Notes: a model not told the origin generated them from the letters alone. DNA of 64,000 nucleotides from Henckelia pumila (GCF_033568475.1 NC_133121.1:132650375-132714374), one strand, 5' to 3'; counted from the stretch's first letter, positions 22,641 to 35,229 are shown. Translations and numbers: made by a program.

Positions 22641-23779
22641 CTCTCCGATAACGTAGACAGATTCACAACCAAATTCTACTTTTTTTTTTTGGAATTCCAA
22701 CGTCTCAATGAACTTGAGCTCCCTCACTTCAGTTTGCCAAGTTGGCGACTGTTGAAAATCGTTGTCTTAAAAACGTGGTGCGCTTTTTATTCTTGAAAAA
22801 AGGAATAAATCGCGTGTCACCACAAACGCGCTTTTCTAGCTAAACCCATGAGTCATGACACCTTAATTTTATGGGGTTACTCTGACCAATGTTCTAAAAG
22901 ACGACATCTAACATCGCTTAGGTAACGTCTAGATGCTAGATGATTTATCACCCGATTTTTAAACAGATGAAATTTTTGGATGTTATTACATTAAGTGACT
23001 TTCTAGGCGGCTCGAAATCCGTCTAGATTAATATATATTTTTTTATTTTGTTAAAATTTATTTTTTTAAAAAAAAAAAATTATTTGACCTATTTTGCTAT
23101 CAATTTGTATCGAATGAGACGAAAAAAATATATAATGTATTTTGAGTTTGAATTCGATAAAAAAAAATTATTAAAAAAATATTAAGATAAACAAGAATAA
23201 TTAAATATTTATGTTAATGAAAAAAACCGCCTACACGACCGCCTAAGCATCTATGCGCTAAGAGGTGAATGACTGCCCACCTACTGCCTACCGTCTATCA
23301 CTTTTTAGAATATTGTTCTTGCCTTGGATGTGATAATGAAATAAAATACAAAATATGAAACTATTTTTGAGGTAAAAAAAATATTTTTAAAATGGATTTT
23401 ACTTTCAGTGAATAGTTCGTTGTATTTTAATATCCCATTTAATATTTAATAAAGTTCTATTCTGTATTATTCTATTTTTAATATTTGATTTATGTTAGTA
23501 CACAATTTGTAGTTTCCGGTCGGTAATAAATATCCTTCATGCAAAACCACTTTCTTATTCAAACTTTTCTGTACGGCATAAAAAAGAAGAAATAAAAAAC
23601 TAAGTGCAGTGAATTTTTTACATATGGGAGGGAAAAGCATTGGCACAAGAGGGTGAAAAGATAAAACATTCATTTACATGAAATGAAAGCAAAGAGAAAC
23701 TAAAGATGATCTTACATGTAACATACTCGGGGTATTTTCATGAAACCACAGAGCTATATACAATGGAACATGATGTTGT
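22641..23779. other. Intergenic between kinase promoter and DUF639 3' end
   Basis: The left 150 bp is the 5' flank of the kinase gene. A foldback-like repeat occupies about 22888-23315. The rest is AT-rich with no gene seen. Confidence 0.55.
22888..23315. mobile_element. Old foldback / MITE-like repeat
   Basis: The left end CAATGTTCTAAAAG mirrors the right end CTTTTTAGAATATTG. Inner mirrored motifs (TCTAGGCGG near 23004, ACCGCCTA near 23226) resemble a common plant repeat with TAGGCG-rich subterminal DNA. Flanking 8-bp sequences agree only partly, so the family is uncertain (hAT-like is a guess). Confidence 0.5.
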
Positions 23780-26700
23780 TCACCTTTTCTTTTTATCGTC
23801 ATTATATCTTTCGAGGGCGACGGGAGCCGCTGGTATGCTAAACCACCAATCTCGAAATCGTCTTTGCCACTTTTCAGTGTTGGCTCTTCTAATGGGTGAA
23901 TATCTGGTAAATGTTTCCAGAAAAGCCACTAGAACAATATATTTAACAGGCACAAAAGCCAGAACCAAACCTATGACCAAAAGCGCTCCGGCACATCTCT
24001 CTGTAGCCTGAGTAGAAGAAGATGCACATGGTAAATGAATGCAAACTCCTCTCAAATAAATTAGATGACAACAGAATATGGGACTGACTTGTTTTCTGAA
24101 AAACGATGCCCATTCTTCTAAGAGTTTCAAGAACCAAGAAAAAACAATCGTTGACAAGAACTAGAGAAGAAGTGGCAGCTGCGAAGATCAACGATGCTTT
24201 TCCTTTTCACAATTCTAGTTCTACATCAATAATGTACTTGAGGATACAAAGAATTTGAGGAAGCATGTTCCTATACATCAGGAACTGACACACTCAAAAG
24301 TTCTTAAAAAAAACAAAAGTGGTTCAAGTAGTTCATGGCGGGGGATTGGCGTACTCAGAGTTGAAAACATTGAAGAGTGATTCTCAATAAATGTACATGC
24401 CAATAAGTTCTCTACTTTGCTAAAATTAAATGGGTGAGACGAAATGGAAAGCGGCAGTATTAGCCTTTCATGGCCCACAAAATTATGTTTCTCGATTACA
24501 GAACTATGAAGAGAATATTGCAAGGATGGAAAAAAACTTCAAATGATACCTGCGGGAAAAGCGATAGTAGCAAGGCGCGGTATTTGAGAAGAAGTATGTT
24601 TCCTTCCTGGATAAGATTTTCAGCTTGGGAAACTGCATTTTGAACTGCTAAAAGCTGTTCCATTGTGTTCATGGCAGGAGGTGCCATTACTTTCAGTTCA
24701 TCAACATGCCCTCCTTGAACATAACGGTTAAGCAACATGAAGATCGCCAAAAATAAAAGTAATGAAGCAAGCACATGTCCCAACCAGCCTCTGCAAAAAA
24801 GGTAATATTAAGTCACTCAATAGACAATTGTTTTCCTCAGAATTCCATCCACTTGCATCATGTCTCCAAATGCGTGCACAATTAGTAAAATTGGGATTAC
24901 TTTCACATTATTTACTTCTTGATTACTGCTTGGATGGTAGAACTAGTAATGCTAGTGAGTAGACATTTACAGTCATTCATCCGCAAGAAAAAGAAATTGG
25001 ACTCCAATCCAATCCAATCCAAATTGTTTCATCTAAATACGAATAAGATATCTTACTTTTCCAGAGTACATGTTTGTATCTTAGTGAGATTTCTGGTTAA
25101 AGAAAAGGGTAAAATTAGTTTTACATTGACCTGGGATATAGATTGCATTATTTTTTTCTTTCAGCATCCAACTAAATTATTTATGACTTCAATTGATGAA
25201 CAATGTCATTCTTCATAATCCAGAACACAGGCTACAAATGTCTTGTGCACTTGTTCTTTTCATCATGAGTAGGATGACATAAATGGAAGTCTAGATACAA
25301 CAAACTCGCAGGATGAATGAAATCAGCTAAACTAGGTACTCACCTGCACAAAATATAAGTGGAAACCAAGCAGAATGCAAGGGATTTCCACGGGTGTTCC
25401 CAGTAGAGCAGAAGAAGAACCCAATTCCAAATGTCTGCCATGGGAGAAAGCAATTCCTGCATTAACATGCACATCCTGAGAACTACACAACTTAAAAGGC
25501 TGGTAAGTTTTTTCTTTTTTAAAAACAAGTAAAAGCTAGTAAGTTTTAGAACAACAAGATGGGAGAAATAATAGAATGATTTACACCTCAAAACCCTTTT
25601 TTTGTTCTGACCGCTGCGTTAGTGATCATCAGTTTACACATCAAAGCCATTTATAGAAATTAAAATACAAGGGATTCAGTGATATCACTTCAAAACACCA
25701 TATTTAATGTCTAATATATATCCAATACAAAAGCACCAAAAAATCAGCTGCTTCATATCCTAAATTTAAGTGCATGAAAATCTGTTAGACAAAACAATGT
25801 TAATACCTTCATCACTGCCAAGTTAGTGTCAATACCATCAACTTTAACTCCATCAACTGTGGCTTGTGCAAGAATTACGTTTTCATAGCTGCTTCTAGCT
25901 TCTTTAACTGCTTTCTCTAAAGGTGTTATCTCTCCAACAGCAATTTCACCAACGACCAGGGCAGCCTCATTAGCATTGCAAGAACTTGTCCCATAAGCAA
26001 AGCCCAAGTTAGAAGCAAGTGCTAAACCTGAAATTGAATACATCCCATTTATGGATTTTGTAGCACTTCTCCGGTCTATCTCTTTTATGGTCAACATGTT
26101 TGCAACACTTTCTAGAATCAGATCCCCACAGGGCAGCTTGTCACAAACATTGAACATAAGAAGAGCCTCACAGCAAATAGGGATGGCGGAACTTATTTCT
26201 TTAAGGGCTTGTACTCGCAGAATACCAAAAACTGCTTTAAGTAGCGCTTCATCTCTCCCAAGACCACCAAGCTTAAACTTGCGAATGAATTTATGGGCAT
26301 ATAGAACTTCACGAATAACAGCTAACCAATAGTCACGGCGGGTATGACCTTTAAGCTCTGGAAACTCCATAACAACCGGTTCTGATCTACATTATAAGTC
26401 CCAAAAAAATCAGCTTCCAAAAATACTGAGCTACTTAGCTTGTTAAAGTATTTTGTAATTCACCAAGGCTTACAAAGAATTTGATTTGTAAAAGACTGCG
26501 GTGTCAAAAAGCCTGGTACCCCATGGCCCAGAGAGCTCAGGTCTGATGATTTGCTGTAAGTCATCTGCTAGATCATACATCTTAGCTTTGTCATAAGAAA
26601 CAACCTGAAAATCTTCGAAGTATAGCGCATGGTCTGTCAGAGTTAAACGACCTGCAATCACAAATATGTTTTCCCGTCTTTTCAGAAAAAAATAAAGCGC

Positions 26701-28457
26701 TGTGTCCATATTCCCAGTTCCCAGGAATCAACTCAATTCCATACTGCATTTCAATACTTGCCTGGCCATGCAGATACACCTACATGTTCAATAACTGGTT
26801 GGCTAGCGGCTGTTCCATCAACTTCCAGAACTTTTTCTCCTCTTCCTAATCGTTGGGATGATAGGAGAGATGATTCAGATTGAGACTGAAATTTTCGTAT
26901 TACCCTATTAAATAAGATGAAGTAAATGATTAGGAGCCTAACGTATGAGCTAAAGCTGTAACAGGGCATCATTGATGGTAAAAAAAATGAAGTTGAACAA
27001 GGACACTATCCTGTCAATCATTTGTGATTCACAACAAAACCATGAATTAACTGAAGTTGTATATGTAGAGTTTCTCATATCCTGTTAACTAACTGAAAGG
27101 TGGAAAACCTATCACCGCGACTTATATTTGAAAACCTATCACAACATATTTGGCATTATGAGTATTTATTTTATTCTTAATTAAGTCCAATGCAGTGCGC
27201 ATGCATAACAAGAAGGATGACATCAAAGTTGAAGAAGCTTTCCCATTAAACAACCATTTCTGAAACAAGAAGGCAGCGGCAGGTAGTACCTTTCCAATCG
27301 AATGAGGTACTTGTCATAGATAGAGAAATGAAGCCGGCGGCTCGTTGAATCTGAAAGCACCTCGAATATCTTATCAGCGACAATCACATTACCAACAAGG
27401 GGAACTGCAGGAGCGATTCGACAAAAAGCCTCTATTCCAACTGTGGCATCATCATCCAACTGAAACAAACACAAGACTTCAACAAAGACACACCAGTTAC
27501 AAGCAGAGAGATTCAATCTCCAGACCATGATCTACGATGTAGGGAGCACAATTTTGATTTCAGTTCTCATCGTAGAAACAGTTTTATGGCATTTTAACAT
27601 GTTACAACTGGTCAGACATGATAACGATAGTTGAATAAAACCACACAATAACTCTAACAGTAATCAGCATACTGCTTAAATTTGTTCTGCTTATGTAACT
27701 TGAAATCGTACACTTGGAAACGGTTGGCTGGAAGCTGCAGGAAATTCCCAGGATATCATCATGTCAAATATAAGCCGGCGAAAGTTCTTGTCATCTAGAT
27801 AATTGATTACTCGAACAGAACGAGAAAGAGCCAGGAAGCAACAATATTCCAAAAGGTTCCGCGCAAAATTGGCATGATGCTTAAGAAAATCAGAAGCCTC
27901 TCCATCAAAGTTTTCTCGAAGTTGGCATGTAGAAAGGCCAAGGATTCTGTAAGATATCATGTCAAAAAAGTTAGCTCAAGGATAATCCAGGTTGCAAACA
28001 AACGAATGTTGCGATGTTCTCGTATCTTCGATATATAAAATAATTTCACGATAAGCATTCAGTTCATTCTTAATTACTGGTGTGCTGCTTCACAAACATA
28101 GCCCCACTCTATAGCCATTTGTTTCTGAACTGCGCGTGAGAGATAATTTTCTATCTCATACATTTCGCTTCGATTAATTTTCATAGATGATTTGGCCTTA
28201 TCTAGATTAGCGTAAGAAAAGAAAATCCAAAAAACAACAAAGCGAAGATTTCGGCAACAAACTAACTTTGAGCATCTGTGAACCACAACATTTGCAGGTG
28301 GAGAGAGCTCTGGTAGCCAATCATTCCCTGCCGACGTAGATCTTCTCAGCTCTTCGACCTCTTCATCAAATAGGCTTCGTGTTCTAGACAACCACTTGAA
28401 TGACCCTTCTTTCACCAGACCCTCCAGCATATTTCGAGTTTTGCTCACCATAGCCAT
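23780..28457 (-). CDS. DUF639 family membrane protein
   Basis: Nine exons (28457-28267, 27946-27712, 27459-27290, 26904-26762, 26651-26474, 26386-25807, 25456-25344, 24790-24550, 24007-23780) give 692 residues with all phases consistent. The N-terminus MLEGLVKEGSFKWL, then ARNLLEYCCFLAL, DDDATVGIEAFCRIAPAVP, QPVIEHVGVSAWPG and VVMEFPELKGHTRRDYWL are hallmarks of the plant DUF639 family. The C-terminal third has about three hydrophobic segments (about 512-536, 541-560, 622-648) and a basic tail ending DDKKKR, compatible with an integral membrane protein whose tail resembles an ER-retention dilysine motif. The function is unknown in the family. A start at 28451 is also possible. One intron uses GC-AG borders. 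Confidence 0.9.
26652..26761 (-). other. GC-AG intron of the DUF639 gene
   Basis: The donor CCAG|GCAAGT and acceptor TTGCAG join SAWPG to RLTLTDHALYFE in frame through a split glycine codon. The next GT would shift the frame. This is the second GC donor in the window. Confidence 0.8.
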
Positions 28458-29395
28458 TTCCACCTATCTGTTTTCAGGTACCACACACAGGTATGGAAGT
28501 CCAAATATCCTGTTTCAAAATCACTTTGCAATCTCATTAACTATAACTTATTTGTTTAGATAAATGGCATTGATTAAAATGCAAACGATTGTCTTGTCTA
28601 TGTTCATATAATTCCAAGCATATTTCATTTCCATGTGTCCGCTGTAAACAAGTATTATTCGTCTAATATCCAGAGTAACACGAGTTTTAATCTAAAATAT
28701 GTGACCGGGATTGCCATCGCAAACGTGAGAAATCAAGTTCAGATAACCAACACGACATCATCCCATGAAAACCAACAGTAGGTGCAGCATACCTTGCAGC
28801 AAGTTTTCAACTTTCTTAGCACATAAAACACTGATTAAAAAACCCACGGGGAATATCCAGAACTCAGTGATATTAGTTAGAAATATCAACAAAAGAGACA
28901 GTGAAATCACAGTGGAGCAGTACTTATCTAATCACGCAAATAAACAAGAACTCACGGGTATTGGTCGGTACTCGGTGGAGTTAAACTATGAAATCCGATG
29001 AAAAACCATGAAGAGGGGAAATTTTCATGAATTCACATGAGACTGAAGTTCACCTCTGTAATTCGAATCCCCCGAAACAAATTCATGGATAATCAAAAAC
29101 TAGAGCCAGATATGAGACGATTGTAAGAGAGCCAACGCAAATACCCACCGGCAGTTGGGATCATGTAGAGCGACCCAAGCTATGATTTACTGGGATGAGA
29201 ACAGGGATTCGATCGAGATTGACAGATGCAGTCTGGTGACACCCAGCGGGCCCTCTTGTCTGGAAGACTCGAAGACTCGAAGTAGTGGAGCTAAAGCTTG
29301 ATTCCATCTCGAGAGAAAACAGAAATATAAATATGATTAATTATATTTATTGTTGCAAGACTTTCGTATGCAATCTAATCCAATCTGTATATATT
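28458..29395 (-). promoter_or_regulatory. 5' flank of DUF639 gene with probable leader intron
   Basis: A CTGAAAACAG acceptor-like site lies just upstream of the ATG, so the leader is probably spliced, with a first non-coding exon further right (perhaps around 29150-29300). No coding gene was seen here. Confidence 0.45.
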
Positions 29396-30068
29396 TTAGG
29401 GTGCGTTTGGTACAAGTGATGGGATTATTAAGAAGAATGGATAAATAAAAAAATATGAGAGGACATATAATACCACCATCCAATAACATAGTTGTTTGGT
29501 TCATTTTTTACAATTTGGGATAGACTTTACTCACATACATAATTTTACAAATATACCCTTAAACCATCTCAAATTTACAAGCGAGATTTTTCCGTGTCTT
29601 CGAAAATTCTTGAATACAGGTGTAGGGTTTCCCATTCACTTGTTCTTCTCCAGATCCAGGGGAGACAACAAAAACGATGAGTGGATCGCAAATGTAATGT
29701 ATACACAAAGACATAGATTATTTTTGGGAGCACACGACTGATTTTGTATATTTTTTTTAAAATCTTGCATGCTCAAGGGATTTGTGCTCGTGGCTTCGGG
29801 TTCCTGTAAATCGACAATCTTGCTCGGCGAATTCATGGGTGATACCAGAGGAAAGCTTCGGGTGCCTGTAAATTGCCACTCCCGACCAATGGTAATTTTC
29901 CCAACTCGTTTAAAATTTAATTGAATAAACATTGAATTTTCTCTAATGTCTAAAGTGTAGTCAAATGTAGATCTTTTTTCATACTCGTTTAAAATGTTTT
30001 TATTTTGGTTTAATTGATTTTGAATATGTTGTTTTGTCTACGTCGATCTCTGATGCATATTTTTAACA

Positions 30069-30446
30069 ATGCAGCGAAAGTACTACGTGGTTTTCGTTGG
30101 ACGAAATCCTGGTATATACAATAAATGGTGCGACACAAACGCTGAAGTTTGTGGATATCCCGGGGCTTGTTACCAAGGGTTTAACAATAGGAGAGATGCT
30201 GAGGAAGCTTTTGCAGATTATTTCACGAAAGACTCTGCTGGTCCAACAAGTTCGATGCCTACGACTTCCAATCCAGGGTCAAGCAGCAACGAAAACAGTG
30301 AAAGTAAGGGTTGTAAGGATTTAGGACCTTTAATTGAAGCTGTATCAGACTTAGCTTGTGAAACTCGCAAGCTCGCAAATACAATGGAGAAGAATGCCGA
30401 GAAGATCTCCATGTTATTGAAGCAAATGAAAATGTTTGAGCCGTAA
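30069..30446 (+). CDS. RNase H1 N-terminal (viroplasmin-like) domain protein inside Harbinger element
   Basis: Intact 125-residue ORF. Residues 4-52 (KYYVVFVGRNPGIYNKW...CGYPGACYQGF...DAEEAFADYF) match the RNase H1 N-terminal hybrid-binding domain, also called the caulimovirus viroplasmin domain, which binds RNA:DNA hybrids or double-stranded RNA. A Ser/Asn-rich linker follows, then a C-terminal amphipathic stretch (LGPLIEAVSDLACETRKLAN...) with heptad-like spacing, probably a coiled coil. No catalytic RNase H domain follows. It lies between the left terminal repeat and the convergent transposon genes, so it is element cargo or a lineage-specific accessory gene. A role in R-loop or transposition-intermediate binding is speculation. 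Confidence 0.75.
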   Translation: MQRKYYVVFVGRNPGIYNKWCDTNAEVCGYPGACYQGFNNRRDAEEAFADYFTKDSAGPTSSMPTTSNPGSSSNENSESKGCKDLGPLIEAVSDLACETRKLANTMEKNAEKISMLLKQMKMFEP

Positions 30447-31286
30447 ACATGATCAGTGCTTTTGTTAAGAATGACTTTTATTCGTGTGTTTATTTTGAAG
30501 TTGCATGAACAAACTTGGTTTGTATGAGATATGTGTCTGTGTATTGTGTTTAATTTGAATGTGTCTTGATGTGCTAATGAAAATGCGTTCTAGTATTTTA
30601 AAGAGCTACTGACTTTGATGTACTATGATAATATGAAAGTTTAAACATCGTGGTAATTAGTTGGTTCGATATGTTGAATCCCTCATTATTATTTTGGATT
30701 GGAGGATTGTATTCTACAGATTGAGATAAACTTGCTGCCTTCCAATTAAAAATTCTCTGAAGCACGGTTACAATTGAGATAATGCTTCATTGTGGTATGT
30801 ACAGCTACTTTGAATTTTAATAATTATGGATGCCTAGTTCCATATCATCCGTTCTCCAATATTGTGTTAATTTTGCAGGTTATGTTAAATAGATGTTGCT
30901 GATCAGCATATGGTCACAATTGAGATGAATGGAAGTTCATTTATTGAAGACATGGAAATTCGGTACTTCTCATTTTTTTAAATCACAAAGTTGGATATAA
31001 TATTTTCATGTGCATTTAAAGAAGCAATTAATGTGTGATATCTACTACATTCTGATTCCATCTCCCCTTTAATTAATTTAACACCTTTTAACTGATTTGA
31101 CATGCATATCTCCAAACTCATTAGGATATCTTGATGATTGACTTGTATTTACTACAAGTTGTTGGGTGGCTTTACTCAACTATCTTATATGCATTTATAT
31201 AACAAGCGAGATTTTGTGTTTGACATTATTGTTAGTAGAAAAAGCAACACATATACTCTCATTCTCTGTCCTAACTTGAATTCAAT

Positions 31287-31416
31287 CATGTCTGTGAGTA
31301 CGAAGGGTTGTTTGAAAGACTCTGTTAGTAGCGCATACAACATTCCGGTGGTTAATCTGAGCTCCGATGATGAGAATACAATGTCTACGGAAAAAAGTCA
31401 ATACCAACTGAAATAA
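31287..31416 (+). CDS. Short Harbinger cargo ORF with SUMO-interaction-like motif
   Basis: The ORF segment from MSVSTKGC to 31416 contains IPVVNLSSDDE, a hydrophobic core followed by Ser and acidic residues, as in SUMO-interacting motifs. It could be an exon of a longer transcript that includes the RNase H1-type ORF upstream or the segment at 31425; neither start nor splicing is settled. No enzyme domain was recognised. Confidence 0.4.
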
Positions 31417-31424
31417 AAAAAAAT

Positions 31425-31646
31425 GTGCATATGTTCGAACCAGCGGGCAATGAAGGTAATATTAGGAAGAAAATGAAGTCTTATCATCCATCGCTTCCGA
31501 CACTACATGATGAGAAAGAAAACTTACTTGCCACTGGACCAATACTTCCTAGTATCAAAAGAAATGACTATTGTATGGAAAATCTGAAGGGAGAAGGCAA
31601 GAAACCAGTTGAGGTGATTGATCTAACCGATGATAAAAGTGGCTAG
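31425..31646 (+). CDS. Short Harbinger cargo ORF ending in a SUMO-interaction-like motif
   Basis: 73 residues, basic in the middle, ending VEVIDLTDDKSG. VIDLTDD is a textbook SUMO-interacting core. It is in a different frame from the ORF ending at 31416, a few bases after an A9 run, so either an intron or an indel separates the two. The pair of motifs on the same strand within 300 bp suggests they once belonged to one protein. Confidence 0.4.
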   Translation: MHMFEPAGNEGNIRKKMKSYHPSLPTLHDEKENLLATGPILPSIKRNDYCMENLKGEGKKPVEVIDLTDDKSG

Positions 31647-32605
31647 GGTATGATGAATGTATTTAAGTTTATACTCTTGCCCCACCTTTTTTGAGTCTCT
31701 GTCATTTTATTGTACTTGACAGACTTTTTTGGTTATGTTTAGTGGGGAAGAGTTATGTGTATGCTTTGAATTTGGTTGACTTTTTTGGGTTGTGTTCGAA
31801 GGTTTTTATGTAAAACCAATGAAAGACCAGTTATTATTGTCATTTTATCTTAACATGCAAAGTGTAAATGCAATCAAAAAGCTCCTGGCCACACTATGGG
31901 TCAAGTATATAATAATTATTGTCATTTGCTTAGCTATGTCTACTTTCCATTCACCAATGCAGTCACGTGCATATAGTGAACAATTCCAGTGGTGCAATCA
32001 TGGATACGAACTATCAATATTGTTGTTTCTGGTGGTAGGTCCAGCGATCATATTGCTGGTAAAACTATGAATACAAACGAGTCCATAAGGGCATCATGAA
32101 AAGCATTACTGGAGCTGGTGAAACTTTGGAGCAATCTTAGTTATCATTTATCCTTTGGAATTGCTTAAGTTTCACTACATCCATTGGCTAAAAAATAGGA
32201 ATGACCATTGAGAGAATTATTAATACGAGGAATTAATAATTTATTAATGATAATGCATTATAGAGAAAAATTGTGTATACGGGTGGTAAACAAATTCGTT
32301 AGCCGGAGGATCCAAAATATAACCCGATCCTTACTTCTTTTCACAATCCACTATGACAGATTCGTAGGTCACAAAATGGAGCATGTAAGGTAAGGTCACA
32401 AAATCATGTGTGTTTGCCAATGCTGCAGCATCATAAAGATTCCCACAGACACAAAATCAGCATTAACAATACATTGCAAAATCAAAATTAAGTCATACAC
32501 TAGTTTACCCACTTTAACTCAACCAAAATCACTATAATGAGACACTGAGCCACTGAATAACCTTCAAAAACAACACTACCAAAGTTTCATAGAGATACTA
32601 GTCTC

Positions 32606-33643
32606 TTAATCACCTTGTAACAACCTTTTCACTAAGCATATCCTCCCTTTCTCACCGAGACGCTTGAACAGTGCCAATTCGTCATGGCTTTTGAACAGCA
32701 ACTGAGCTGCACGCACTTGCTCTTCTTTATTCAGCTCATTTAGCCCTTGTAGACCTTCTAAAACCATATCTTGTGCATCCGAAATCTTCTCCTTGGCTGC
32801 GATTTCCTTAATCAAAGCTGACATTGTATCTTTTGTGATATGCGCAAAGTTGTTGATTGCCTTGACTATGGACTCATCGACGTCATTCACTTTTGTCCTT
32901 TTGTTTCTCTTTGAAGTTGTTGCGGAAGTTGGTTTTGACAGCGGAGTCTCAGTTTCCGAAATTGAGTCCCCTGAGACTTCTAAGACAGGGGCTGTTGGAG
33001 TATCTACTCGGATGGACTCGTTGGCAACAGGTTCATCTGGAAGTATAAAAACGTCGAACAGTGCATTGTCATAATTCAAGCGTTGGTCTCCAGCAGCACG
33101 ATCATTTCCAAAGATTTCATACCAATCATGAAAATGTATCCACTGCTTGTGTCTCATAGTTCGTAAACTTTGATCTCCCTACGATAATATAGTACGTATT
33201 AAACATTATGGTTTACCAAAAGAGGCCAATAACAAGGTGAGTGTGTATACCTTAATGATGTCTTCCCACGTCTCATCCGTAGCATCAATTGTATGCTCAG
33301 CATCATTCCATCCAACACCACTCCTTGTCAAGATAGTCACCAAAGTGTTGTACGTTTTCTTCCAAACATGGATTTTAGAATTGATATGAGGAATGACACG
33401 TAAGTTACATCCACGAATTTTAGTCTGCATTGCAGTCTCTAGTAAACTTAAATAACCAGATCTGAATCCGTTATCGCTTTTCCAACCCTTACTGATGACG
33501 TCTTTCAAAGCATGGATCAGAACCTCTTCCTCACGTGCGGTCCAACTTCTTCGCGTTTTTTCTGGTTTCTTCGCACTTTCATTGTCACTTCCAGAAGTTG
33601 CGTTGCTGTAAATTTCTAACAGATGATTGATCTGGCACAACAT
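32606..33643 (-). CDS. Harbinger ORF1: Myb/SANT-like DNA-binding protein
   Basis: Two exons (33643-33251, 33178-32606) join in frame. The N-terminal part RRSWTAREEEVLIHALKDV...GWKSDNGFRSGYL...WKKTYNTL...GVGWND is the plant Myb/SANT-like (Myb_DNA-bind_3) domain found in Harbinger ORF1 proteins. The second exon has KQWIHFHDWYEIFGNDRA, an acidic linker, a basic KRNKRTKV patch (possible nuclear signal) and a helical C-terminus. In this family ORF1 helps import the transposase and bind the transposon ends. No internal stop; the true start may lie on a further upstream exon. Confidence 0.78.
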
Positions 33644-33868
33644 TACAGTAGCAAACAAAACATTAAAACTGAAAATTCATTATTAAAACCGAACACAGTA
33701 CATAGGCGCATATATAAAAAAAAATAAACACATAATTAAAACAGCATGCCAACAACCAAGAATTATAAATATTGATTTCAATCCAAACAGATACAGTAAA
33801 TACTCTTCGAAAACAGCCAAGTACTAAGGTCTTTAAGCACAATCTAGACAAGTATTAAAATAGGTAAT

Positions 33869-35164
33869 TCAATAATTGTTTGCATTCCACATTGACGAGG
33901 CAAACTCCTCTCTCCATGCATCCCACGAGTTTGATGTATGGAAACTGCTTATGAACTCATTTTGTGTTTCGTGTGCAGGGCTACCCAATACTTCTTCAAA
34001 TTCTTTCATTGGATCATCAGGCATTTGTGATCGGATGAAATTGTGTAGCAGAATACAAGCGAGAATTATTCGGTTCTGCACTTTAATTGGATAGAACGAT
34101 GGGCTTCGAAGGATCGCCCATCTCTTCTTCAATAGACCAAATGCTCTTTCGATTACATTACGAGCTTGAGAATGTCTCCAATTGAAAAGCTCCTTGTAGT
34201 TTTGTGGTCCATAAGCACGGTTGCCCCATGCGTCCCTATGATATCTAACTCGTCGAAACGGAGTCAAAAATCCTTCGATGTTTGCATAGCCATACCTAGT
34301 TAATTCAAACCTCTTGGAACTTTGAAACTATCATCTCCAGTGAGTGCATCTCTTAAAACCCGTGCATCTGCTGCTGAGCCCTCCCAACCAGTCAATGCAT
34401 ATATAAAGTTCATGTTTATGCCACATACACCCAGTACGTTCACCGCAATAGTACCTTTTCTTGTTCTATATTTTGCTCTATCTTGGCAGGGTACATGTAC
34501 GACAATATGTGTCCCGTCTAATGCACCTAAACAACCCTACAGTAGTTGATAACAAAAAATCCCAGTATAGTGTTACATTTCTAATGCTGCTGATCGACAG
34601 TACTGTCTTCCTTATCACATGTTTACAAAGTAATATAAGTACCTTAAACCATTTCCAGGTCTCATTTGGACAAGTTTCATCAATAGGAGTAGGCTTCACA
34701 AGAAGTAGTGGGTGTAACTTCAGCACACCCTGCAATACTTCATGAAAATGTGCACTAAACTGTCCACTACGATTATAGTCATGTCCAGTTACACGGTTTT
34801 TTTTATGATGCGCCAATATAGACAAAAACATAGCTACCTTTTCCTCAACACGTACATATCTAGAATCAACTACGCCTCCAACGTTAGTCACTAGATAACA
34901 TAGACGTGCAAATGCATTGCGATTCATTCTCAGATTAACAACACATTGGACATCTTCAGCGTCAATGATCCTATGCAAATGACTCATTTGGGCATTTATT
35001 CTTCCTGTCATTGTGTAAGAAGCAATCGGTCTGCGACGGCCACTGCGTGGCCGCTCCAACATTCTTCGACGATGTCGTATTAAAAGACATATCATCAAAT
35101 ACATTCGACACAACATTTGGTGTACCATTAACAAGATGAGCATGTTTCTACGTTTTCTGTCCAT
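33869..35164 (-). pseudogene. Harbinger ORF2: DDE_4 transposase, degenerate
   Basis: The N-terminal exon (35164-34643) has the helical SHLHRIIDAEDVQCVVNLRM...FLSILAHHKKNR region. After an intron (34642-34537) come GCLGALDGTHIVVHVP with the first catalytic Asp and TGWEGSAADARVL. The C-terminal part has RYHRDAWGNRAYGP and the Glu-bearing ARNVIERAFGLLKKRWAIL. Around 34285-34310 the segment expected to carry the second catalytic Asp (family pattern L-x-D-x-GYANT) is garbled: it reads GLN, a stop, then YGYAN in another frame. The product would therefore be inactive. Confidence 0.8.
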
Positions 35165-35229
35165 CTTGCAAGTTTACTGAAACAAATAAAAGTAGTCTGT
35201 TTTGTACAACCATAATAAAGGCGTTGATT

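Noticed and set aside
29496-29741. 81-residue ORF near the left Harbinger end
   Set aside because: Lies in sub-terminal repeat DNA; no recognisable domain. It could be a non-coding leader exon of the cargo gene, but I cannot support that.
31792-32070. 92-residue hydrophobic plus-strand ORF in the Harbinger element
   Set aside because: AT-rich composition, no domain and no conserved motif; likely chance.
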